A stretch of 64,000 bases of DNA from Plenodomus lindquistii (lineage: Eukaryota; Ascomycota; Dothideomycetes; Pleosporales; Leptosphaeriaceae): assembly GCA_025504975.1 (NCBI GenBank), contig JANUWI010000002.1, positions 1,240,001 to 1,304,000 on the forward strand, given 5' to 3'. Positions 1 through 10,819 of this stretch are shown one piece after another (the first letter of the stretch is position 1; the number at the start of each line of letters is the position of its first letter). The notes below the pieces were generated by a model. That model was not told the DNA's origin, did no database searches, and saw only the letters and a list, made by a program, of their open reading frames with translations. A program made the position numbers and the translations under genes.

Positions 1-422
1 AGGGCGGCATCCGGTGCATCGGCAATACGGACAATTCGGTCGGTGGTGCAGCTCCTTAACCAATGAGGTCGATAACCTCGGTTCTGACGTCGTCTTGTCC
101 GCGCGAGACCGTCTTCTCCCCAGATTCTTAAGCCCGTCCACCAGTAAGTTGTGGATAAGCGCATGGCTTGACATTTACATACTAGAGTGATAGAATAATT
201 TTGTCTTCGCATTCGCTCTGTTTCAACTCATTCGTCCAATTTCTGCCTGACCTTGTGCTACGTCTTGTAAAGATATCCAAGCCGTTGTGAGCTACTACAT
301 CGCCGGCGAGTCTACTCTGCAACTTAGTCGCAAGGCCCGAGAGAACAGACTTGAAGAGCGCGCATCATTTACTGAACGTACCTCGATTCCAATTCCCATC
401 ACTCCCAGCCATAACCAGCATC
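1..422. other. Upstream region of the acyl-CoA synthetase gene
   Basis: No coding region is supported here. A reading frame runs upstream of the first methionine of the next gene, but it opens on TTG at 351. I treat this stretch as promoter and 5' leader. Confidence 0.5.
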
Positions 423-2262
423 ATGGTCGGGGCCACAGATCGGCTTAAGCAGCTCGCGTCGCACTTTACCTCCGCAAACCCCGTCCCTGGTCCAACTCCT
501 GTCCAGCCGGGCGACAGCCACGAGTACCACCACCGCCACAACTTCCACACACTCAGCCCAACATGGTTCCTCTGGCGCGCCGCACAGATCGAGCCTGACG
601 CGACAGCGATATATCACAAGACAGCGAATAATCAGATCCTGCGCCGCTCATACGCCGAGGCAGCAGATCGCGCGCGAGGGCTAGCATACTACTTGCGCAA
701 ACATGGCTACAAAAGAGTTGGAATTCTGGCGACAAATACACCAGCCTTTTTGGAAAGCTTGTTCGGCATTGCCGCTGCAGGAAGCGTCAGCGTTGCGATC
801 AATTATCGTCTCAAGCCCGATGATATCAACTACATCTTTCAACATGCAGATGTCGACATGATCATCGCAGATGCAGAGTTTGTGGGATTACTGGACGACT
901 TCAAGAGGGACAAGCCCGATGTCCCAATCCTGATTGACACGGATACCGATGCGACAGAGGGCCAGCTTTCAGGACCGTTCGATGACGCGGTCCTGGAAGG
1001 CCTGAAACACGACATCGACCAAGGCGGTAAAGGATGGACTGATCTTGAATCCCAAGCACCAGACGAGGAAGCTACGTTTTCTCTCGCATACACCAGTGGA
1101 ACTACGGCACGTCCCAAAGGTGTAGAATACACGCACCGTGGTGTATATCTCGCGGCCATGGGTAACATTATCGAATCCGGACTAAATTACCACCAAGGAC
1201 GTGCAAAGTATCTCTGGACTTTGCCAATGTTTCACGCGACAGGCTGGACATTTCCATGGGCCGTGACAGCAGTTCGAGGAACACATTACTGTCTGCGCAA
1301 GATCGACTACCCTGAGATCTGGCGACTACTCAAGGAAGAAGGCATTACACATTTCAACGCCGCGCCTACAGTCAACACACTACTCTGCGCAGCCAAGGAA
1401 GCAGAGAAGCTGCCACAGCCCGTGCGCGTAACCGTCGCAGCATCACCGCCTTCAGCCTTCCTCTTTGAGCAAATGACGAATCTGAACCTCCACCCTGTAC
1501 ACGTCTACGGGCTGACAGAGACGTATGGGCCCATCACTAAGGGCTACTACATGCCAGAATGGGACATCATTCCCGAGAAGGAAAAGTACGAGCGCATGGC
1601 TCGCCAGGGCCATGGTGTCATCACTGGTCTCCCCGCCCGCGTCATCAAGACAGAACAACCAGAAGGCGTGCTCATCGATGTTGCAAGAGACGGCAAGGAG
1701 ATTGGCGAAATCGTGTTCCAAGGCAATCTCACCGCCAAGGGATACTACAAGGACGCCGAAGCGACTCGGAAACTTTGGGCCGGCGGTGTGCAGCACAGCG
1801 GTGATTTGGCAGTCTGGCATCCAGACGGAGCCATTAAAATTCTGGATCGTGCAAAGGATATCATCATCTCTGGTACGCGTCTTTCTCTCTATATTCTACT
1901 CACTTTCAATTCTAGCAAGAGAATACTAACACTCACTCCCAGGCGGCGAGAACATCTCCTCCGTAGCATTAGAGGCCATGCTCAGCACCCACCCTGCCAT
2001 TCTCGAAGTCGGCGTCTGTGCAGTTGACGATTCGCACTGGGGCGAGCGGCCAAAAGCTTTCGTCACTGTCAAAGATGGCATCGCGGACAACGAGGAGCTA
2101 GGCAAAGAGGTGATTCAGTGGGCAAAGGAGAACAGTAATATTAGTAGATTCATGGTGCCGAGGGAGGTAGTGGTGGTGAAGGAGTTGCCCAAGACGAGTA
2201 CGGGGAAGATCCAGAAGAATGTGCTTAGGGAGTGGGCAAAGGGGAATATGGAGTCGAAGTAG
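423..2262 (+). CDS. Acyl-CoA synthetase (AMP-dependent acyl-activating enzyme)
   Basis: Two exons, 423-1872 and 1943-2262, give 589 aa. The 70-nt intron starts GTACGC, has a TACTAAC branch point and ends CAG. It restores the core motif ISGGENISS, which is broken without splicing. Adenylate-forming signatures are clear: the phosphate-binding loop TSGTTARPKG near residue 222, YGLTET, a GDLAVWHPDG..DRAKD block, and the C-terminal KTSTGKIQKN with the catalytic lysine near residue 571. The family activates carboxylic acids with ATP to acyl-adenylates and then to CoA thioesters. The opening (PTWFLWRAAQIEPDA) resembles medium-chain or short-chain acyl-CoA ligases rather than 4-coumarate ligases. The C-terminus is MESK, so no peroxisomal SKL-type signal is visible. 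I chose the ATG at 423 because the longer frame opens only on TTG. The substrate cannot be told from sequence. Confidence 0.93.
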
Positions 2263-3291
2263 TGGCGGTTCGGAGGGATGTGGTGGGGTTATTAGAATGT
2301 GTATACCAAATTTTATCAATTCATTGATATGATGGAAGTTGCTTTTTTGATGCACGATAGTATCAACGGTACAGCAGTTTGCACATGATACGTACGATTG
2401 CGGTGCAAAGAACGCTCCAACATGTTACGTCCTGCGTGCTTCCTTCTCATCCTTGGTTCCGTGTCAGAATTTTGAAAACTAGTCTTGGAAATGTATAAGC
2501 TTCAGTGCGCTGATGGTCTCTCCATACATGTCGTTCCGTATCAGGGACATATAATTTGTCAGGAAATCCAGAAACAGAGTTAGGATCGGCTGCAGATCTG
2601 GCGAGAAACAACACAGACTTACCTTATAGCAAGTCTGATATCTTTATGCATGTAGAAGATAATAAGCTGTAACGCAGCCTCTTACTTGGTCGTAAAGTCC
2701 GGAAATCCCCCACAAAACACCTTAACGTTGTGCTTTGACCTATGCGCCAACTAAAATATTATCGCCTATAATTTGTAGCAGACGTAGAAGACTAACTTAC
2801 CTAGCTCTATGTAGATGTTTTCAATTATTTACCTTTTGCTGCTGTTATTATCCCAGATATAGTCAAGTTGCGATCCTGCTGTTTTGCCGGATTTCCTGAC
2901 TAACCGAGAGGCAGCATAGCTATATCCTGGGTAATAATATAGGTAGCATTGATTACTGTATGTCTCCAAAGTCTGAACTTCTACGTAGGTTGTGTGCTAT
3001 GTGGTGGTCTTATTAAGCGCGCATCGAAATTAGTCCTGTCCCCAGCTTTCTCGATGAACGGAGAGATCTGATGCTGAGATCTCTAAGGAAATGTTCACAC
3101 TACTCATTGTCTTGATGCTCGATGCGTAAAATCGTCGTAGACCAACAGACGATTCAATTTACACTGGCAGCTTCCTTGTGAAATTGCGTTTTTCTAACCC
3201 ACCCAAGATGCATAGATGGCATGACCCGATAGCTTTTTTCTTCTTTCAACAAAAGCCGCGATGCCATACATTCGCCACCACAGCTGAGCTC
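2263..3291. other. Intergenic region between convergent genes
   Basis: It holds the 3' ends of the convergent synthetase and hydrolase genes. No reading frame here has a family signature. Part of 2600-2950 is locally AT-richer, but I see no repeat ends. Confidence 0.5.
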
Positions 3292-4947
3292 TCAAACCTG
3301 CCAATCACATTCGAAGTCTTCTGCGCTGAACTCTGGACTCTGTCCTTTGAAGACTGGCTTCTGGGGGTAAGGGCACAACCTACTAGTCTGGTTCCGTAAG
3401 TTCGTGCCTATGAGGAAGTCTGGCGCAGTTCCATTCTCAACCCACGCGACCAGTGCCTCGAATGCACCTAATGGGGCACCTCCTACGCCTCCAAAGCAGT
3501 GCTGAACGCCTGGTGCTTCAAAGAGGCGGAAGTAGGAGTGAACGTCGGGGCTGATTTGTGTGACGGCGTCGTAGTAGTGACGTGAGCCGCCATGAGGGAT
3601 AAGTTCGTCGGCCTGCGGAAGAGACGATTAGCACTTCCTCCATATCCAAGCGGTGTTTCAAAATCGCAGATGAAGAAAGGGGTGGAAAGAGCAAAGTATT
3701 GGAAACCGAGTACGTACGAGCCCATGCCACACAAGTAGCTTGTTTCCTGACTTGCGTAGGTCGGTCAGATCTGGATCGTTCATACCAAGAATGGAGGAAT
3801 ATTCGCGGACACCTTGGCGGAAACCTTGTTCCCATTCGTCTCGCGTCATTCTCTGGAAGTCGAAATTTGTATCCTTGGCGATGAAGAGTCGGAGCCACTC
3901 GCCGAATAGTGGACGAAGCTCAGACGTGCATGTTCCGTTGCTGTAGCATGTGGTGGGAAGCAACAAGGTGGTCAGGTTGGATTCGTAACCGCCTGTTGGC
4001 CACAGAAGCGTACCGTCCGTTGTGCGAGCGCCATGCCACAAGGAATCCATGACTGCTGCCGCACCGCGGGATATAGTCGAAGGTTCGGGAGGTGACGAAC
4101 AATTCGTTGCGGGACTACCAACGAGGGTATAGGGGTCGAAGTGGCAGAGATCGGGATATGATATGACACCGTCGATAAGACCATCGAGGCCATCGCAGGT
4201 TGCCAGAGCAGCGAGGCGTAAAGTCTCGTATTCGCAAGAATGAGGCATCTCTTCAGCTTCCTTTAAGGCCAGACCAGGGTACGACCCAGCGGCAAAAAAT
4301 TGAGGCCAGTTGATAGCTGGTGCTGCAGCTACAATACCGTCGAATACATCCGGAAAGTTCTGGGCAAACGCTAACCCTTGTCTCCCACCTCCAGAGCAGC
4401 CGCTCCAGTACGAATAAGCAGCAGGACGGCCATAGAAGCTTGCAATGATACTCTTTGAGATGAGCGCACTGTCGTGAATCCCTTTGCGACCAAAATTATT
4501 GAGCGCATTCATGTCAATGTTACCGTCACTCTGGATGGCCCACACCTCTGGGTTTTGCCCGTCCAATGTGGATACACCAGCATCTGTGCTTGAGGTTGCG
4601 TAGCCGTCAGTTATAGCTCCATACATCGAGGCGTAAGTAGACTCGGTCAGTCCAGCGATCCACCCACCACCACCAGCCATCTGCAGACGCCCATTCCACG
4701 CAGGTTGCGAAACCGGAAGCCAGACCTGGGTGTGCAGTGTGTCGTTTTGTCCTGGATGCGTATGAGTGACGGTCACATTGCAAAACTCGACGGCGATGTC
4801 TGGTAACAGGCCATGGTTTTGATAAGCGCGAAATAAACCCGGAAAAGTGTAATTTTGTACTTGGCTAGCTTCGATTGAGAGAATTTGGGCGCCAAAGACA
4901 GTGGGGAAGGGAAGTGCTCCTGCTGTACAATTTGTGGACAAAGCCAT
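3292..4947 (-). CDS. Tannase/feruloyl esterase family hydrolase
   Basis: Two exons read on the minus strand, 4947-3718 and 3612-3292, give 516 aa. The 105-nt intron (GTACGT...CAG) joins WHGL to ADELIPHGG in phase 0. The family hydrolyses ester bonds of plant phenolics such as gallate or ferulate esters. The characteristic catalytic arrangement is present: Ser185 in GCSGGG directly after Cys184, Asp412 in WHGLADE, and His448 before Cys449 in GVQHC. This is the CS-D-HC pattern in which the two cysteines bridge the active site. Several N-glycosylation sequons suggest secretion. However, the chosen ATG (4947) gives MALSTNCTAG with no hydrophobic signal, and the upstream in-frame sequence starts only on TTG. 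A TATATA element lies about 60 nt upstream, so a missing 5' exon looks unlikely. Whether it is a tannase or a type B feruloyl esterase is undecided. Confidence 0.9.
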
Positions 4948-5987
4948 ATCGGCGTAAAGTCGTTGATGTTTCTTAATGGCGAAGACGAAATACAAATCTA
5001 CCTCGATATATAGTGCATATCAGCTCTCCAGATTTGCGGTAACCCCACAAGCAGAGATGTCTCCATGCGGGGAAATCAGTGTTTTACCTGCTTCAAGTTA
5101 GGATGCCGTGATGGTCAACATGAAGCCGTGTCTGGCGGTATAAAGAGATCATCTAGTCCGCCTTATAGTCTATTATTGCCCGTCGCCCGTGTCGTAAAGA
5201 TCAGTGCATCCAATGGCAGGCCTGGAGCTAGTAGGCTGCCCAGCCACCTATGCAGCATCACGGCAACCTCACACCGTCCCCGCTTCTTGGCAATCACATA
5301 TCGTGTGGTCTATTCGTAGTACCGAGATGCGAACACATTGGGCACTTTCAATTAAGCGACCTCGACTCCAGAGTTACGACCATGGTGAGATGCATGGCAG
5401 ATACTTACCGAGGAATCGAATCTATTACTCATATTTGGAGATCTCGACAGTGCACGGCGACCGAAAGCGCGAGGAAGACGAGATTCAGTCCCAGAATCGT
5501 GCGGCTGTAGAGATTCGAGAATCAGTATATGCGTTTGAGGAAATGCAACTAAACAAAGGTTGCAAGTTGCAACCTCATTTCGGCACGTGATAGAGTGCGG
5601 GGGGACCGACGTCAGAAAGATGCCGTTAGAGATTTCTTGAGCGTGTTGTTCTGTATCTTCATTTGCGTTTTGCAGAAGTCGATTGAGCTAACAGTTCATG
5701 CCTTGTGGATTTCTATTTTAGCAGTATTGAGGCCAACTTTGGCGAGTTGTAAGGTGCTACACACAATGTGAGTGGGATAGACTACACGAAGTTGTAGACA
5801 GTTGGGATGATAGTTATCAGTCCTTAGGAGCAGAACCTAGTGAAGAAGGGAAGTGGTTCTGATAGCAGCAAACATACTGTCCATGAAATTCCAATCCGCT
5901 GCCAGCGACCCTGGCTTTTCCCTCTAGTCCACAGGACACACTATGAATAAAGGTATTACATACCTTCAATCCTTCCTTCTATGAAAT
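4948..5987. other. Intergenic region upstream of the hydrolase gene
   Basis: Contains the hydrolase promoter (TATATA at about 5006-5012). Plus-strand frames between 5065 and 5590 overlap one another and show no domain. I see no gene. Confidence 0.5.
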
Positions 5988-6257
5988 TCCCAGAGGCCAT
6001 AGAAGATGCATATGCTCTTACCGGTGCTGTAACAAGAAGTGGACCATTCAAATTCTACTTGGACTCCTGCATGAGCAGTTCGTTCAGTCGACTAGCAAAC
6101 TCAAGAGGCATTTCAATACAACTCATGTAGTGAACAAGCCTGGTTTCTGGTGTGTTATGCGCCTGGTTGTCGGTGAAGTGAAGCGGTGGCCTTGAAAGCA
6201 TTCACGAGGCAGGACAAGCTGAGGACCCAGATGTATAAAAGCCATGATGTTAAGTAA
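5988..6257 (+). pseudogene. Decayed two-finger C2H2 gene remnant
   Basis: Three short pieces in order, in different frames, match the two-finger family found elsewhere in the window. The first (about 6030-6090) reads FKFYLDSCMSSSFSRLANS and corresponds to FxCDMDDCEDLSFSRVQE of the gene at 7.7-8.3 kb, with one cysteine lost. After a one-base frame change, the second reads KLKRHFNTTH..KPGFWC (about 6083-6150), the end of finger 1 and start of finger 2. After another change, the third reads KAFTRQDKLRTQMYKSHD (6193-6251), matching the PFPRKDKLRDHVRKVH block, and a stop follows at about 6257. No single frame spans both fingers and no intron sites fit the shifts. I therefore read it as a pseudogene, not a spliced gene. 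Its nearest relative in the window appears to be the neighbour at 7.7-8.3 kb. Confidence 0.7.
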
Positions 6258-7699
6258 GCGGCAAAAGTCGAAGGTTGATTGTATAAGTAGGAAGGAGACT
6301 CAAAAGTTATGGGTATGATTGGACGGTTGTTGTGTGTGCCATCTATGTTTGAAGATGTCCGCACAGCGTCTGCGATGGGAACATGTCAACGAGAATTGTA
6401 AAAACGAGAGCGGAGTGCATACGCGCTTGAGTGACCTCTACAGATCTGGGACTTATGTGGCTTGGCTTGGCTTCCTAGTCTACTTTCCTGCCTGGAGTGT
6501 GGGGTTCAGTACGCTTAGTCTGCTCTCTTGTTTGACATGGTAAGAGTCGGGGTCCCTGGTCCGTTCTGCTGGGCGTACAAGGCGAGGGTTGCTGCAGAGC
6601 GGCATGGCCATTAGTCTTGATGTCAGGCCCAAGACACTGTTCGGAGACTCAACGGTTGTCAAAAGCACCGTGAGCTGACCTGCTGTGCCATGGAGATTAT
6701 CAGACCGCGAAGTGCAGTTATGACGTGTCAGTCCAACATGCAAAATCTACCTTGCCTGTGTTGCCTCCGGGGAACATCGAAATAGGATCTCGATTAGCGA
6801 TCCTCGTGCAATGCGGTAGTGGCAATGCGCACTGCTGGAAGTGGCCCAATGCATGGGGACTTCAACGCCCAATAAAGTTGACAAGTATGTACATTCGTCG
6901 CTTTCTCCGCGTTTACTATGATGGGCGGTAAAAGGCACAGCAGGCCAGAGGATGACCCGCTAGCAGGCAAATTATCCGCGGTCGACCGTTACGAGGGCGA
7001 TATGCAGATCAGGCAACGGTTGAGCATCTGCAGGCAAATGCGAGGAAAGGTGGAGTGAATTCTTGTTGATGAGCGCAGACGGTCAGGGGACCCCTGTTTT
7101 TTCGTGTGATCGTCAGGCACTGCACGCAGTCCTGGGCCGTGAGTATGCGATAAGTCACTTTCTCGAGAGGTATCCAGGGCGTCGGGCCCAGCACAACGGA
7201 AATCCCGCGACAAAAGTAAAGTGAGGCGAGGTGAGGCGAGGTGAGGTCTGATGAGTCTCTGTATGCAGTGTTTAATGGTTTTGGTGTCGGGAGTCGCAAG
7301 GGCACACGAGACGACAGGCCCATGAGAGGTCGTCAAAATGTTTTTTCGGTGATAACCTTTGACCTTTGGAGTAGGATCTCTGCATTCGGGCTCAGTGTGC
7401 CTGATCGGGATCCTGATATGTCTCAGATGGTCCTCCTTGTGCATATAATACTCGTACATCTTGTTCTCATGAAATGGTACGCCTGGCTCGAATCCAACGG
7501 CATCGCAGTGTTTTTCCAATAACAACCCAACCCATTTTATAGCTCATCGAGAAGGAACGGAAGATCAATCTAGCTTGATGCCTAGAAAGGGCTTTCAATG
7601 GCATGTCGAACCTCGCTAGTAATTTACGCGAACTGACTAACGCATCGCAGTGCAAGTCCGGGTTCTGGCTCCGAGCCCCCGAAACAAGTGCACGTTCTT
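6258..7699. other. Intergenic region with a short direct repeat
   Basis: No supported gene. A 178-codon minus-strand frame at 6989-7525 opens on TTG and has no recognised domain. A short tandem repeat lies at 7221-7246. A possible branch point and acceptor (CTGACTAAC at 7633, CAG at 7650) could belong to an untranslated first intron of the next gene. Confidence 0.4.
7221..7246. repeat. Short GTGAGGCGAG tandem repeat
   Basis: The 10-mer GTGAGGCGAG occurs twice in tandem, followed by a partial third unit GTGAGG. Confidence 0.8.
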
Positions 7700-8298
7700 A
7701 TGGGTGATCTTGACCACCAGACTTTTGACAACCAGACTTCTCCAAGTCCAGTTTCGGAGTGGCAGGCAGAATGGTCGTGGTGGGCAGAGCAGGTGATAAA
7801 CCCATGGTATCAACATGTGGATTTGGCTGATCGTCAGAGCAGCCATCACTTCCAGCGCAAAATGCCCCAAACACTCTTGATCTCGGTCACTCACGTCTTA
7901 CTTCGACGCTCTCTCCGCAAGGTACACTGCCTCAGTATCAGACTATCGAGTCATTGCCGATGTTGAAGCCTAGTGCACTTGGACCACAGCCTTCGACAGT
8001 CTTGTCCAGAGTCAAGCTTGGTGGAGTCTTCCTGGAACGTCATACATCGAGAGTGATCTACCAATGCGACATGGACGACTGTGAAGATTTGAGTTTCTCT
8101 CGGGTACAAGAACTGAAGAGACACTTCAACACAAGGCACGGAGGCCTTCAAGCGTGGTGTCCGTATCCTGACTGCGCCCGAAGCAGGGAGGCCAAGGGGA
8201 AACCGTTCCCTGCTGTGAGATTGGATAATCTCAAGGACCACATTAAAAGGAAACATGGCGGTGAATGCAATGCACAGGGACGTGATAATGGTCTATGA
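7700..8298 (+). CDS. Two-finger C2H2 protein, family copy 1
   Basis: Probable exons 7700-7792 and 7840-8298 give about 183 aa. The C-terminal module is firm. Finger 1 is C-x4-C-x13-H-x4-H (YQCDMDDC ... ELKRHFNTRH). Finger 2 is WC-x4-C ... PFPAVRLDNLKDHIKRKH. The N-terminal exon (MGDLDHQTFDNQTSPSPVSE, then a tryptophan-rich patch EWSWWAEQ) joins by a 47-nt intron GTGATA...GAG. I inferred this intron because the finger frame is closed upstream by TGA at 7828. The start is uncertain: an acceptor-like CTGACTAAC...CAG at 7633-7650 may mean an earlier exon. The protein is probably nuclear and DNA-binding. It is convergent with the Zn2Cys6 gene, with a 130-nt gap. This is the most divergent coding copy: the PFPRKDK motif is PFPAVRLDN here. 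Confidence 0.65.
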
Positions 8299-8428
8299 TT
8301 TGACCTCGCCTGGCTTGGTTTCCGTCCTGCCTAAGCAGGTATCTTGACTTAAGTTGCCATCGTTCGCCGCCATTGAGTTTTGATCTTGTCGGTCACTTTG
8401 TTAGAGAGCATAGTAAACGTAGTAGTAA

Positions 8429-10819
8429 CTACTTCGCTGTCCCAATGTCCCAAGTGGGGTCCAGAATATCAGCGTTGAACCAATCCAATGAAGGATTTGA
8501 CTGGAACAGTTGCCACATCATATCGTCGTTCCAAGACGACGGTAAAGTGTCGCCGACCTCTCCGTTTTGAATATTCGCATCCATGTAAGGAATCCTTGTG
8601 TTGGCATTTGCTGCTTGTAGCTCTGCGTCAATCTGAGTCGCATAGCCTGTAGACAATTGTGGTGCTTGCCCGTCGAAGCTGGAAACCTGAACGAGGGGCC
8701 GACAAAGGCCGAGCAATGTCCTGCACAACCTATGCAATCGGTTGACATACTTGTTTTCGGTGACCAGCGTCGAAACGCTGTTGGTGACGTCCTCGAGTAA
8801 CTGGAAGTCGAGAGCGTTAGATGTGCCGACTACATTGCAAAACACAACGAAGAAGGGACACAAAGGATACGAGAGTATTGTCCTGGTAGCAACTTAGTTA
8901 TGGTCATCACAACCAGCTACTAAAACTGACCAGGCAAGGTAGGGATCGTAGCCTTCAATAAAGTGATCGAGTTTCTTTCCAAGCTCCTGGATGGCTATGA
9001 CACACTCAAGCGACTTACGGGCACTTTGCAGGCATTCTTCTCGCTCGTAGGAATCTGTTGTGCATGTAGGGCTGAGGCGGTGGACAGATGTCAAGGTCGA
9101 AAAGTACTTGAATTCAAGGCACTTCCAGTGAAGAAAGATGTCTGGTCGGGCTTCAATAAGCTTTGTTGGCCGTTCCTAAGAAGTCAGTGTCATATCTCAG
9201 GCGACATGGTGATGATATGCAGTTACCTCAGTCATGATCTCATGAATCCTGATCATCTCAATACGTAACTGGATCACATCATCCTTTAACGTTGCGTTTG
9301 GTCGCCTTTGCGTCGCTTCCAGTGTCATGTCCAGTAACTTGTTGTGCACCGGGATCATCTCCATGGCCATGATTTCGAAGATGCTCATCGGATTCGTTAA
9401 ATCGAAGTGTTTTTTTAGCAAAGTGGAGGGGTTGACGTGAAGCGGAGGCAGGGACCTAGGCCGTAAGAGAAGGAGACTCATTACGCTGTCAAACTGTGAA
9501 CACCATGCAACAACGGCATGGATTTCTTCTGTGAACTCGTTAGGTGGATCATCTAGCCGAATGGTATGGTAGCCTAGGGCAACGATAGTGCGCGACGCGT
9601 GTGCTGTGAGCTCCCAACAGCTAGCTGGATTCCCCATAATTTGCATCATTACAGCTCCCGTAATGAGGACCTGTACAAGGAGTAGCGACGGTAGTGTGAG
9701 AAAACTAACGCTGTCTAGCGCAGTGAGCGCTGCAGTCATATGCTCGTACTCGAGTTGGCGGATATGCTTCTGAACCGCCGGGCTTTTCGGTCCTCGGAGA
9801 GTGCTACCGTAAAGCACTACAGCGGCTTTGAAGTGGATGATGACTTTGTACAGGTTGGTAGTCTTCTCATCTGCAGTGCCTTCCATTAAGCTGAGAGCAA
9901 TACGCTCGACCGCTTTCGTTGGGATATGATCCAGACTATGGATCTGCACAGAGACATCATCTTGAGCTCTTGCCTCCGCTGGAACAGACTGTCAAATCGG
10001 GATCAATGCAACACACAAGTATTGGCAGACTCACTTCCTAAGATAACACCCAAGATCTCGCTATGCGTCATGTCTGTTGGAAGATACATGGATTTATCGA
10101 AGGTACTTCTATCTGTGATTGAAGGCGCGGGAGCTTGTGACAAATGATCGACAAATGAGATCGCGGTCTCAAGTACAGAACGTTGATGGCTAGAGAGCAG
10201 GCTGTTGGTCGATAGTTCTTTGCCGATTTGCTGTCTTGCTTCGTGTGTTGATTGGGGCGTGACGTCAACTTCTGGTGTAGTTGTCGGTGGCAGAGCATCA
10301 AGCGAGCTCACAGTACGCTGCCGTTTAGCCGGACGTTCAGGCGAGTTGTTATCAACTGTAGTGTTTAATACCTGCACGGCCCCATCTTCTGGTACGACGC
10401 TTGGGGTGCGTTGCGTAGTGAGCACCGATTTCTCTAGACTTGAAAGCCTTTGCACCAGGGCTTGTATCTTCTCATCACTGTTGCGTGTCAACCCCAGAGT
10501 GATATTCTCAAGGACGTCGTTACGCTCGGCTGTAGTGATACAAGCCGCTCGGTGGATTGCGCCACACGTGAAGTCGTGTTAGACACGCGAAGCAACACTT
10601 ACGTTCGAACTTTTGGGCGTGGCGCCCGTTTGTGCCTGTTGCGAAGACATTCCGCTTTTGTCGCTGCACAGTTGGAGCATGGCTCTTGGCGATCGCATTT
10701 GACCTGGACTTGTGTCAATTGGCGTGGACCGTATACTTGTTCGGAATTCTTACCTTTCGGGCATGACATAGGTCGCATGCGGGTACACCTCCATGTGCTA
10801 TCCAGTTTTCTTCAGGCAT
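8429..10819 (-). CDS. Zn2Cys6 fungal transcription factor
   Basis: Six exons on the minus strand, 10819-10754, 10703-10603, 10477-10035, 9978-9227, 9175-8931 and 8882-8429, give 2061 nt and 686 aa. Splicing of a 50-nt intron builds an exact C-x2-C-x6-C-x5-C-x2-C-x6-C zinc cluster at residues 15-41 (ACDLCHARKVKCDRQEPC then SNC and C41). A basic linker and a short coiled coil follow (DEKIQALVQRLSSLEKSV). The remainder is a fungal-specific transcription factor middle homology region, including ALDFQLLEDVTNSVSTL and the FxVVFCN-type block late in the protein. Intron 2 (10602-10478) was placed where the phase fits: the intervening frame otherwise meets stops. The protein is probably a nuclear regulator. 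Its targets are unknown, and no metabolic cluster is evident beside it. Confidence 0.88.

Noticed and set aside
7480..7500. B-box-like GGCTCGAATCC suggesting a tRNA
   Set aside because: No A box or cloverleaf arms in the preceding 60 bases.
6989..7525. 178-codon minus-strand frame with a plausible-looking N-terminal part (MYEYYMHKEDHLRHIRIPI)
   Set aside because: Opens on TTG, has no recognised family, loses coding character in its second half and is overlapped by a plus-strand frame.
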